DNA from: Beaufortia kweichowensis
Taxonomy: Eukaryota; Chordata; Actinopteri; Cypriniformes; Gastromyzontidae
DNA length: 64,000 nucleotides
Direction: 5' to 3'
Assembly (NCBI GenBank): GCA_019155185.1
Contig: CM032802.1
Coordinates: 596,001-660,000 of the forward strand
The position numbers were made by a program, and so were the translations under genes. Shown piece after piece: positions 43,396 to 56,499 of this stretch (position 1 is the stretch's first letter; the number at the start of each line of letters is the position of its first letter). The notes beneath the pieces were generated by a model. The model was not told where the DNA came from and ran no database searches. It was given only the letters and a program-made list of their open reading frames with translations.

Positions 43396-44249
43396 CGAAC
43401 CGACACAGTTTGTTCATGAAACCCCTCTTTCGACTAACATTTAAAGCGTAAACTATACAATAAAATATAAAGTATCAAGCCATGCAACATATTTATATAA
43501 AACAGGGTTTTTTCCCTCTATGAGCAGAAGAATCCTGTCGAGACAGTTTTCTGTTATGACTTGTGATGCCTTCAAACATGACAAATGATCCACAAACTAA
43601 TGTTACTCATTCAGCTTGAACTGACTGTGTATTTCAGAACACAACATACATGTGATGTCATCAGATATACAAAATCTCCCTATTTTTTACTATAAATCAA
43701 TAAATACAACCACTGTAGACCGATCATACTCATTTATGTGCTTGTAGCCATTTAACCAGTAAGTATCATCCAGACTGATAATGAACACCCATCTGTTTTC
43801 TGAATTTGCCTATTTTAGCTGGTGTGATTCATTAGTTCGTGCTTTTGAATGAAGCGTGTGTTTACCTGCGTGTGTTTGTTTACCTGCAGCTTGTGAAGGT
43901 TTTGAATAGTTCGCGTGACCCCTGCTGGTCAACATTGCAACTACACCCACGTGTATCGTACTTTAATTTTTTTAAAACGTTTTCTTAAGTAAAATATCAA
44001 ACTAACAATACATTTACAATACAAAATGACAAAGTATAATCAATAAACAAGTATTAAAAGTATTTATATTATAAAAATACTACACACGCTAATAAAACGC
44101 CAGTAAATAAGCCTTTTTGTTCTTCGAGGGCAATATAATGCTTCACTTCATTTTTAATATTATAAAACGTGTTGAACTGAAAATGAACATTTAAGAAAGT
44201 GAAGTCTCGCACTTCTGATATCAGCTGCTCGTTTAAGGTGTTTACGACA

Positions 44250-44400
44250 GAGAACAGCAGCGCTCTGATTGGCTGTGCTGTTTAAGGCCTTACGTCACTC
44301 AATGTCGGAGTTTCAACGCGCTTCTCTCATTGGGCTGCAGATGTTTATATAAACGATGACGACTGCGATTCGCTCAGCAAGCCATCGCGGAGAAAAGTAA
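44250..44400 (+). promoter_or_regulatory. Orphan CpG-rich promoter-like module (NF-Y, CRE, TATA)
   Basis: In plus-strand order it has GATTGGCTG (reverse CCAAT box, about 44267), TTACGTCA (CRE-like, about 44290), CATTGGGCTG (second reverse CCAAT box, about 44329) and TTTATATAAA (TATA, about 44345). The palindromic TATA is 25-30 bases before ACTGCGATTCGCTCAGC. A donor-like AAAA/GTAACA follows at about 44398. CpG is dense here and sparse around it. No gene on the plus strand starts here that I can recognise; a non-coding RNA or lost gene is possible. An AATAAA lies near 44440. Confidence 0.45.
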
Positions 44401-44886
44401 CATTTATCACCGATAAATCCGAACATTGAATATAGACAATAAAGTTAAAAACAAGAGAAATATTATATTAGTTCAAATGACAAGAAATTTAGTTTTCGGT
44501 TACCTGTTGCTTAAAGAATTATAACAACAAATCATTATTATTATTGTTCGAATTGTCTTATTTATTATGTTTTCTATTGATAAAACCTTAAAAAAAACGT
44601 ATAAAAGTAAATATTAATATTATTAATAAAAGTATACTAGTTACTGTTTACTTGTATTTCACTGTCAGTTTAGTCACTATAAATTCAATATAGGTAGTAA
44701 AGTAATTACTATAAAATACTACAGTGCAGTAAATTTAAAAGTATAATGTGTTACAGTATACAATAACTTAACTCTTGTTTAGAGATCTTTGTCTCCCCAG
44801 CAGAAAGAATTTTGTAAGTGAACTACATACAGTATATATCCAGAAATCCTTTGTGAGGAAATGTGTTATGCAAACCACACTTCACA

Positions 44887-44960
44887 CTTTATTGTCTCCT
44901 AATATTTGTAAGTCGCTTTGGATAAAAGCGTCAGCTAAATGCCTAAATGTAAAATGTAAA
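44887..44960 (+). repeat. SINE/LINE 3' tail
   Basis: Nearly identical to the copy at 931-1020 from TTTATTGTCTCCTAATATTTG to the TAAATG tail, which suggests a recent family. Confidence 0.7.
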
Positions 44961-46059
44961 TCATTCAGAGAAAAACCTTGAGTCTGTTCTGCAATTCATC
45001 ATTTCATCAGACAAACATGTAGATTTCAACAGTCATCAGCTGTGGTAAAGATAAAGGACATAGATAAAGACATAATAAATAAAATATTTATTTTCTCAAA
45101 TAGAGTTACAGTATTTGGCACAAGAGACAGTGTTTGGCAATGATACAGTGATAAAGGCACTACAGTCAAATAAAGCACTTTGGATTTGATTCTCTAAACC
45201 AAATGGTCCACAGATCATTTTAAAAAATGACAAATATTCAAACAGAATTGTTTTATTTTGCTCTTAGGAAACTAAGAGACTGTTAAGATGAAATAAACTA
45301 AACCTGTTGGCACTTTGTATCCCCCTTTTTGAAAAATAAAGTTTGGAAAATACTTGAAATCTCTGGATTTTTGGCTACACTGTACTATATGATTAATAAT
45401 TTATATGATTTTCTCAGCAGTATTCAACACCTCATTTATATCCAGCTACACGATACCAAAAACACAGAGAAACCCCTGGTGAACGTCTAAACAAATGTAC
45501 TATATAATATAACCACTAATCTACATATATGACATCTGAATAATTGGCATCTACACAATTAAAGATAACATAGCAATTAAAGCTGAATTTCATTAAAAAG
45601 TGTCATTAAAGTGGCTGTGCCAGAATCTATCTGACTATAATCTAGTATAATCTAGTTTTGTGATAGGTTGAATCTAGACCACACTTTAAAAGGATTTAAA
45701 GGACATGGTTTGTAATGGAAATTAATTAATAATTGGTCTAGGTGACAATCACAACAAAACAGTGATCTGATTCAAAAAACACACAAATCTCATTTTCCTG
45801 ATATAAAAACAGCATCAGACCCAAAGAAACAGTGATATCCACTGCATGTGATTTGTGCAGGTCTAGTTTTAAACACTACATCTGTGTGTGTCGACATCCA
45901 CAGGAATAGAAAGGGTTGTCTGACATGTCACACATGTTGTCTGATCAAGTAAAGGTTACAGAATAAAGATTTGGTGCAATGTGTTTGCAAAGCCCTAAAA
46001 TGTGGCGTCTGGTAACCAGCCGTGAGGTTGATAAAGTATCCAGGCGGCTCTTATCCACC

Positions 46060-46203
46060 CAGTTTATTAGAAACATACATGTGAGGACTTTAACACAGCA
46101 CAGATTCTCTGACCTTCTGCATCCCGTGAATCTGACTAAAACTACACGCTGATAAAGATCAGAGTCTTCACTGCGTCATTACTCTTAACAGGAAGTGACA
46201 TCA
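46060..46203 (-). other. rab27a: Probable rab27a 3' UTR start with poly(A) signal
   Basis: Downstream of the rab27a stop codon on the minus strand, AATAAA occurs at 46063-46068, about 140 bases past the stop. Other minus-strand AATAAA motifs occur farther on, for example near 45087, so a longer 3' UTR is possible. Confidence 0.4.
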
Positions 46204-49625
<3,422 letters not shown>

Positions 49626-50504
49626 ACTGAGAGCCGAGAGACGACCTGAAACACACAACAATGGAAATACAACAAACAGTTAACAGATGTTAATGTTTAA
49701 TACGAGTCAAGCTCTATGGATGACATCTGTGACATGCTGTTGATTTAACACAGGATACTCATTTTAATCAGCCCTCTGTCTGGAAACAAAATAACAAAAA
49801 CTATCAAGCAAAAACAGAAATGTGTACAATTATTTTGTACAAAACGAGCATTATTGTAAGCACTATTTGTTCATGTAAAGGAAGGAAGGCGTGTGATATT
49901 CTCAATGTTGCTGATTTATTAACAGGAAACAAAAAGCAGAACTTGAGACATTTGTTAAACTGACGACAGATTTCTGTTTTACAACAGTATACTCTTAATT
50001 ACTGACCAGGATAATACATGAACACTAAAAGCATGATGAAAAACACATTTCTCTCATACATGATCTTATCCAGACATCTGTTCTCGAGTATTATTAGCCT
50101 CAGGACACGAATAATGAGAGTTTCTTAACATCAAACATCCAATCCTTCACACCCTTATAGACATTTCATCTGCTAAATCTCTCTGGCTTTACGTTAAGAG
50201 CTTGATTCATGCAAAATTTTATCATTGTGTGCCGTTTTCAGAATTGACACATTCATAACAGTCCATATTCCTCATAAATGAACAAATGAAAGTTAAAATA
50301 AAATAACTACTGTACGTTCTTTGAAGAGTCACCCTTTAAATTTACATGTTAAACCTGTTGTGAGTTTTTACAACACTATGATTTCGTAACGTAATCTATG
50401 TCCTGACACGTCCACAAGCAGAATGTGAAAAGAGATTTTAGCGTTGAGATCATTGGCTGTGTGTGTGTTTTGTGTTAAAGCAGATCATATGATCACAGCC
50501 AGAA

Positions 50505-50720
50505 CATAAAACTCAAACAAGCGGCACATTCTTTCCCCCGGCGGCATCTGGACCGTAAGCCGCTTACTGTCTGGAGCCGCTGAGAGCCGGAGAACCCGCA
50601 GAGAACCCTGACGCTTTGTGAAGAGGTCAGAGAACAGCACGAGTGTTCCTTCCTTTCAAAGGATTCAGGTCTCAGACGTTTGGGAGGGGCAGCAGGACAT
50701 ACAAGTTCAGGAAACATAAA
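50505..50720 (-). promoter_or_regulatory. rab27a: GC-richer patch, possible alternative first exon of rab27a
   Basis: A GC- and CpG-rich island in the 5' intron of rab27a. On the minus strand a donor-like CCAGACA/GTAAGC gives a possible exon end at 50568. Rab27a genes commonly have several non-coding first exons, so an alternative start here is plausible. No transcript data support it. Confidence 0.3.
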
Positions 50721-50896
50721 ACCTCATGCTATTCACAGTTACAGCCCCGAATGTCACTTCACAACAACAATCACACAACTACACACACACACACACGATA
50801 CACAGTCTGTGTGTTATACCTGCTGCTAAATACAAAAGTACAATGGTTTTTTTTTACAAGATTTTGGCAAACTAAATTACCTTTTTAATATCAAAA

Positions 50897-50932
50897 TTAG
50901 GGATGCACCGATACCAGTATCGGGTACCGGGC
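50897..50932. mobile_element. Trace of a hAT-like DNA transposon end
   Basis: The phrase TAGGGATGCACCGATACC and a following ATCGGGTACCGGGCC resemble the end of a fish hAT-type element. No partner end was found. Confidence 0.3.
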
Positions 50933-51184
50933 CATACTTTGTTTTGATTCAAAATGGATCCATGTGTAGTCTAATTTTCCTCTTGTCAAGTTGACACGGG
51001 TCTAACTACTGATGTCTGTTGAGCTCTGAATGTTTGACACAGATACAATCAACATCTTCACTGAAGAAGGAAATGTTCAGAGAGACTTTAAGGTGGTTTG
51101 TGCTGCTATCAGTCATCTGACATCTGAACACACAAAACCTCAAATCAACTGCTACACAACACACACAAAACTACACTCAGACAA

Positions 51185-51445
51185 TTCCAGTGTTATAGAC
51201 GTGACCATTTTCAGTCAAAACTTGAAATATAAATTCTTACAGAATGTGTTTATTACTAATATACTGAATCATCTGTTTATATTTGACTAAAGTGCTTTTG
51301 ATAGAGTCCAGACGTCAGAAAAATATCAGTCTATACAAGAGTTATCTATTTAAAAAATGAATGTGACACATGTTTGAGAGTCAACACACTTTGTAGGATT
51401 TCTGTGAATTAAAATAGACAAAGCAGAAGCAATAATACCCAACAA
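51185..51445 (+). repeat. Unnamed dispersed repeat, copy 3
   Basis: Same ordered words as the copy at 40840-41260 up to AATACCCAACAAAT, after which the two copies diverge. It ends directly before the ORF at 51457. Confidence 0.6.
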
Positions 51446-51456
51446 ATAGAGAGAAG

Positions 51457-51723
51457 ATGACTCTATGTGAGATTGTTGATTTCAATGTGATTAAACAATT
51501 TATAAAAGTGAAGAATGAGACGCTGGTGGAATATGTCCACATTGAATGTGATGACACGTGTGAACATGAAGACGAGTTACAAAAGCTTCAGACATCACTT
51601 ACATCACATCAGTTGCAAAACATAGAAGAAAAAGTGAAGTTAAATCTGAGAAATTTCAATTTAGAAATCACTTGTTTGCAAATGCTTCTTGAATATTTTG
51701 ATGTTAATGATGCAAATCTTTAG
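51457..51723 (+). other. Unrecognised 88-codon ORF
   Basis: An ATG-to-TAG ORF of 88 codons encoding a Glu/Leu/Lys-rich, apparently helical peptide (starts MTLCEIVDFNVIKQF; contains EDELQKLQTSLTS and FNLEITCLQMLLEYF) with four cysteines. Unlike most ORFs in this window it is not low-complexity. It has no introns visible, starts at the edge of a dispersed repeat and lies antisense in the 5' intron of rab27a. I do not recognise a family. It could be a fragment of a transposon protein or chance. Confidence 0.25.
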
Positions 51724-53069
51724 AAAACACTCAAATGTACTATATATATATATATAAACAATTATTCATTAACAAAACTACCAGGTGATTGTGGAATTAG
51801 GTGATTATTGCTAATGCTGTCACATCATCATGTGTGAAACAGATTTCATGAAACAGATGATCTTATTTACGTGCCACTTGTAAACAAGCAGATAATCGGG
51901 TTCTTATGAAGCAAAATCTGCTAAAATTAAGAAACCTAAATTAAGACACATCTTTAATGTACATTCCAGTGGGTTTTACATAATAATGTTTAATAAGACG
52001 ACAGGAAAATGTTTTCCAGATTTGTAAACACAACCTTCTGTATATGTGCATGAACACACAAAAAATCCTTTCTGGACGGTCTAAATGTTCTGCTGTATCA
52101 TTATCTGACATGTCTGATGGAGAACTGACGAGCTAAAGCAACATCCACATCTCCTTCCTCTGTGAAATAATCAATCAGTGATCAACACAACGATCTTGTG
52201 CCTCGTGCAGCCCACCAAAACACCACAGAGTCACGTTTCCCGTCTAACCCAAACAGCCCTGTGAACCGCTGATGAAGAAAAATGAAGAGAAGAAAAGGCT
52301 TTATCAAACATTCCCAGCCGTGCACCACCCTGGGCGGCATGCCAATGCTAACGAAGAGAGAGCCGGAGATATGTGCAGATCCATGAAACACTTTCACAAG
52401 AGAACAGTCAAGATCAGACAAGTCCATCTGTTTTCTTCAATCAGATCGTCCACTTTCCTCTTCTCAACCTTCAACAATTGTAACCTCTAAACCTGCTCGA
52501 TATACAAGATGTCTTCTGCTGAAATACTCATTTCCACTTGAACTCATATACTGACAAACACTCAATCACGTAAATCAATATATAGAAATTAGGAATCTAA
52601 ACTGAATCAAGTGCATGTGAATCAGAATCAAACTGTGAAATCTGTATCTGTAGCTCATATAGTTTGGGACGGGTTATGTGTCAAAGTTTGCTCAAGGTGA
52701 GATATTTGTTTCCATTACTAACCTAAAGATTAATCAACAGCACTAGTGAAATTGCTTGAGCAAATACTAACATTAACATTTATCTGGAGCTGTCAGAAAG
52801 ACATTCATTACATACATAACTACTGTCTAACATCATTCCTGATACATTATTTCACTGAATGTAAATGTATCCATGTAAACACACATCTTTATCAGTACCG
52901 ATGGCTCATATAGAGGCTCTTTTAGGGGTGTCAGATGAAGGAATAGAGTTTCGTGGATGTTGACTAAAACACTAAACATCAGGCTCATCTAATAACCATC
53001 AGCTGGTGCTCATGTGCTCCTGCGATCCCTGTCATGTGACCACCTATTCCCAAAACTGCCAAGAGCCCT

Positions 53070-53070
<1 letters not shown>

Positions 53071-53119
<49 letters not shown>
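53071..53119 (+). repeat. (AC)n microsatellite
   Basis: About 24 uninterrupted AC dinucleotides. Confidence 0.95.
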
Positions 53120-53122
<3 letters not shown>

Positions 53123-53204
53123 GCAGGAAAAACAGATAAACCAGCTGAAATTCCTTGAGCTTTCTGGAACGTTCTCACAAGCACAGACTGCTTTCCTGAG
53201 ATGC

Positions 53205-53480
53205 TTTACAGGGTTAGTTCACTTAAAAATGAACACTTTGTCATCATGTACTCCCTCAATACAAACAACACAAACCTGTAATGCTTGCTTTCTTCTGAAG
53301 AACACAAACACAAATGTAACTATTCTGATATACTGTAAGTCAATGGGGACTGGGGCTCAATCATGCCATACTCCAAAACTAATGGACCTAGTCACCATTC
53401 ACTTTTATTATATAAGAATAAAATAACAGAAAGGGTGAGCAGATAATGACAAACTTCATTTTTGGGTGAACTGTACCTTT
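53205..53480. mobile_element. MITE with GTTCACTTAAAAATGA inverted ends
   Basis: Left end ACAGGGTTAGTTCACTTAAAAATGA followed by ACTTTGTCATCATGTACTCCCTC; right end TTCATTTTTGGGTGAACTG followed by TACCTTTAAGGGG. These are imperfect inverted repeats about 280 bases apart. It is the most complete member in this window of the family also at 1-240, 6395-6515 and 37955-38200. Confidence 0.7.
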
Positions 53481-54116
53481 AAGGGGTGTACAAATCTGTT
53501 CCTGAAAATCTATCGTAAACCTTTTTCACTGTCTAATCTTTGTTAAATAATTACCATCAGGCTGATCGTGCTAAAAATGCCCTTAATGATCAGCTCAAAG
53601 CAAACATATGCTTTACATAAAGTTTTTCAGCAGGAAATATTGTATATTTGATTATTCAGGAAGAATCAAACGACCTAAAGCTTCACATTCCTTGTAAGTA
53701 ACCTGATATGGGAATGTTACCTAATTCTCAGGTAAATGTCCTTCTTTTAAACACTGATCTGGTATCAGCACTTAGATCAGATATTTATAGAGTTATGGAC
53801 ATAGAGATGGTAAGATGTGATTCAGGTAAAACCACGTGTTCGTAAAAACACCTGTAAAATAATGTCGTATTACACATACAGTTCTTTACTACAACTCCAA
53901 CAAAACTACACAAACACACAACACATGTGTAACGTTTGTAAGACATACAGGAAATAGATTATTAAGTAAGCGATTGAAATATGAATGGTTACATTGTTAC
54001 AAATGATGTTACAAATGTTACGTGTAAGATCGTCATCGACTTTAATGTGTTGACATCAAACGTGCCCAAACTGTTATCAGCATCCTCCGATGAGTTTATA
54101 AAATATCTGTTCTTAC

Positions 54117-54345
54117 CTGATGAGTTAACTGCACGTGTCTTTATCGAAGCTTGATAGTTTTTCTCGAAGATAATAAAGCAAGAGAGACTTTGCGGAGACT
54201 TTGTTTCCTAAACTTGCTCCCCACACCCACATGAAGCTTCAGCGGCCGTGCAGCAGTGACGCAACACTTTCCGTTCTCAAGCCCCGATCCTACTATGGGC
54301 AAGACGGGGCTCATGAATAATAATGACGTCGTGTGACGTATTTCG
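54117..54345 (-). promoter_or_regulatory. rab27a: Probable promoter and non-coding first exon of rab27a
   Basis: On the minus strand a strong donor CATCAG/GTAAGA ends a likely exon at 54117, upstream of the rab27a start-codon exon whose acceptor is at 49646. The sequence 5' of it is CpG-rich (GCGTCACTGCTGCACGGCCGC) and has two CRE-type motifs, TGACGTC at 54324-54330 and TGACGTA at 54334-54340. The transcription start would be about 54200-54300. This is inferred from position and motifs; no transcript was available. Confidence 0.5.
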
Positions 54346-55551
54346 TAACCAGCGTGTAACATAGTAAGTTCGCACATACTGTATGATGTTATATTTTTTT
54401 TGTACAAGATACCATTGATTTACCAAGTACAATTTCTTTTCTTACGCAACTAATTGTTTTACTTGGAAAATATCACATTCATGTAAAGAAAAAGCCAAAT
54501 CGTGAACATTTTATTAAAGAAATTAAACAATTTGGTACTACTTTGCAAAATATTAGAAACAGAAAAGCTAAAAAGACTTATGAAGCACTGTGTCACTCTA
54601 ATTTGGTTAATTAAATGTTGTTGTTTTGTTTTGTTTTTTATCCCTGGTATAAATCTTCATGTACATGCATTTTTTCTTCTCTTCTCTGTATACCCTTTCT
54701 CTATTTCTTCTATTACTGTTGTGAGATGTATATATTTGTATTAATATGTACATAATTGCATAATAAAAAAATAAGATAATATGTATTTTTAGTTTTCTCT
54801 ATTACCGAAAGATGTGAGAAATAAACAGACAGTTTTATGTGATAAACACGATAGTTCGATATACACAAATGCAAATTCTCCAGATGTAAAGCAAACTTTA
54901 TAATGTTTGAAGAAATTAAACAATATACAGAAACGCTCTCTGTATTTATAATGCTAAAGAAAGAAAGAAAGATCATGCTGTGATTACTTTAAATTCCCCA
55001 ATTGCAGATCAGTTATTTATTTTTATTTGTCTCTCACTTTGTTTGCATTTTTTCTAATGTCATGTAAAAATTACGTTTATTTGGATTTTTATCATTTATT
55101 ATTATTATAATTGTGAAACTTCTACCCCGTCTATTGTTCTGTTTTTCCGTTGTTGTGTTTTGTTCATTATGTTAATTGGACTGACAATTACCTGCATGTC
55201 TATTATGACATTAACACTAAAGCAAAAAATGATATTTTTATTATTATCTTTCCCATGCAATTTGTTCAGCCAGTCAGTTTGGACTATTTGGCAAACGTTG
55301 CGTTTTTGTGAGCTTTAATTTTTTAAGATTGTATAATTGTCAAACTTTGTGCATTATCAAAACAAACTGTATGACCTGTTGGAAATACAACAAACTTTTG
55401 CGTGTTTGTGTAAAACATTTACAAGAGCTGTCAGTGTGTTTGTAGTGCCATCGTGTGGTGGAACTTGTCATTGCAACGGTACAGACTCTACATGGCTTTA
55501 GTAATAAATATACACAACAATGAACACGTTTGAAAGATTAGAATACAACAT
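54346..55551. other. AT-rich spacer between rab27a and pigbos1
   Basis: No coding exon was found. The sequence is AT-rich with scattered poly(T) runs. The ORFs at 54502-54744 and 54713-54976 have no recognisable protein. Confidence 0.6.
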
Positions 55552-55579
55552 TTTATTATTTGCAACAAGGCAATTTATT
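55552..55579 (-). promoter_or_regulatory. pigbos1: Poly(A) signals of pigbos1
   Basis: Minus-strand AATAAA is present at 55574-55579 and 55552-55557, giving a short 3' UTR of about 65-110 bases after the pigbos1 stop. Confidence 0.55.
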
Positions 55580-55642
55580 TCAAAATCTGTGGTGACAAAT
55601 TAAATACATCTAACATACAACTTTAAGATATATTTTGTTACA

Positions 55643-55685
55643 TTAATCTCTGTTAACAGTCTCTGGTTTGGTTGTTGATGCATCA

Positions 55686-55716
<31 letters not shown>

Positions 55717-55876
55717 TGGGTCTCTGCTCCTCTGGTTCTGGTTCGATCTCTTGATCAGGTGCAGATGAAGGTTTTGTGGGGGGCTCAAACATTGGTCTGT
55801 ACACATACACACCCCCCACCACTCCGACCAGTGTCGCAAATGCGATCTGATGAAAAGGAATCCGTCTTCCAAACAT
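55643..55876 (-). CDS. pigbos1: PIGBOS1-like mitochondrial outer-membrane microprotein
   Basis: A 77-residue ORF in one exon, transcribed away from pigb. The N-terminus MFGRRIPFHQIAFATLVGVV, followed by GGVYVYRPMFEP, closely follows the pattern of human PIGBOS1 as I recall it (MF-R, FATVLGIAGGVY, P-FE), and the location head-to-head with pigb is the same. Residues about 9-27 form a single membrane segment; the rest is Pro/Glu-rich and acidic. In mammals the protein (54 aa) sits in the mitochondrial outer membrane, contacts CLCC1 in the ER and tunes the unfolded protein response. Odd here: a run of ten histidines (about 54-63) encoded by a CAT microsatellite and a longer tail. The exon's acceptor is at 55926-55927 and 49 bases of 5' UTR include a four-codon uORF (55900-55886). 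The protein is too short for routine gene finders and easily missed. Confidence 0.85.
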
Positions 55877-56067
55877 GATCGTATCTTATAACAAATCCAT
55901 GAGGGAGAAACAAACCATCCAACGTCTGAAAAAGATTTAGTCAACAGGTTGCAATACATTATATTGATGTATTAATATAGCATCATGCGCGTGACAGTAC
56001 ACATCATAAAACAAAGGTTAAAGACCACAAAACGTTTTAAAATGTTATTAATATTTGCAAACTCACT

Positions 56068-56499
56068 CTGATATTTGCCAGTAACAATAATTTATCACTT
56101 TATGTGAGATGTGTTTGTGCGCAGTTTAAACCACATGCAAGCAAGGACAAATGATCGGCTACGGCAACCCGGCAAGACCAAAAGAGACGTTCATATTACG
56201 CGTTTACATATATTTTACATAAACGTGCGTAAGTATTTATTCGTAAGAATCACAAAACAATTTATAGTAAACACAGAAAGGCCAACAATCCCCAGTGTTG
56301 CTATAAAAACCGCTCACATTTTTTATTTCCTTGTTTTATATTCGTTATGTCACGTGTGACGTGACGACCTAAACACGGAAGTGAATGTTGTTCCATGTTT
56401 AAAGTCGGGAAATCTCTGTAAATGGGAGAAGAAATTGATATAAGCGCTTGGTATTAAAATGCAGCATATTAAAGAAATCTGTAAGGTTTATTTTGAGAG
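56068..56499. promoter_or_regulatory. Bidirectional promoter between pigbos1 and pigb
   Basis: The gap between the two divergent genes is CpG-richer than the flanks. Near the pigb side it has CACGTG (56351-56356, E-box/USF type), TGACGTGA (56357-56364, CRE-like) and ACGGAAGTG (56375-56383, ETS type), and no TATA box. On the pigbos1 side a donor-like AGA/GTGAGT would end a first non-coding exon at 56067. Housekeeping-type initiation in both directions is the likely arrangement. Confidence 0.5.

Larger units (their letters stand above)
51724..54116. other. 5' intron of rab27a, repeats only
   Basis: No exon was found. It contains a TA run at 51739-51757, a CA run at 53071-53119 and a MITE at 53205-53480. 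The intron would be spliced out between the non-coding first exon (ending 54117) and the exon starting at 49645. Confidence 0.5.
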
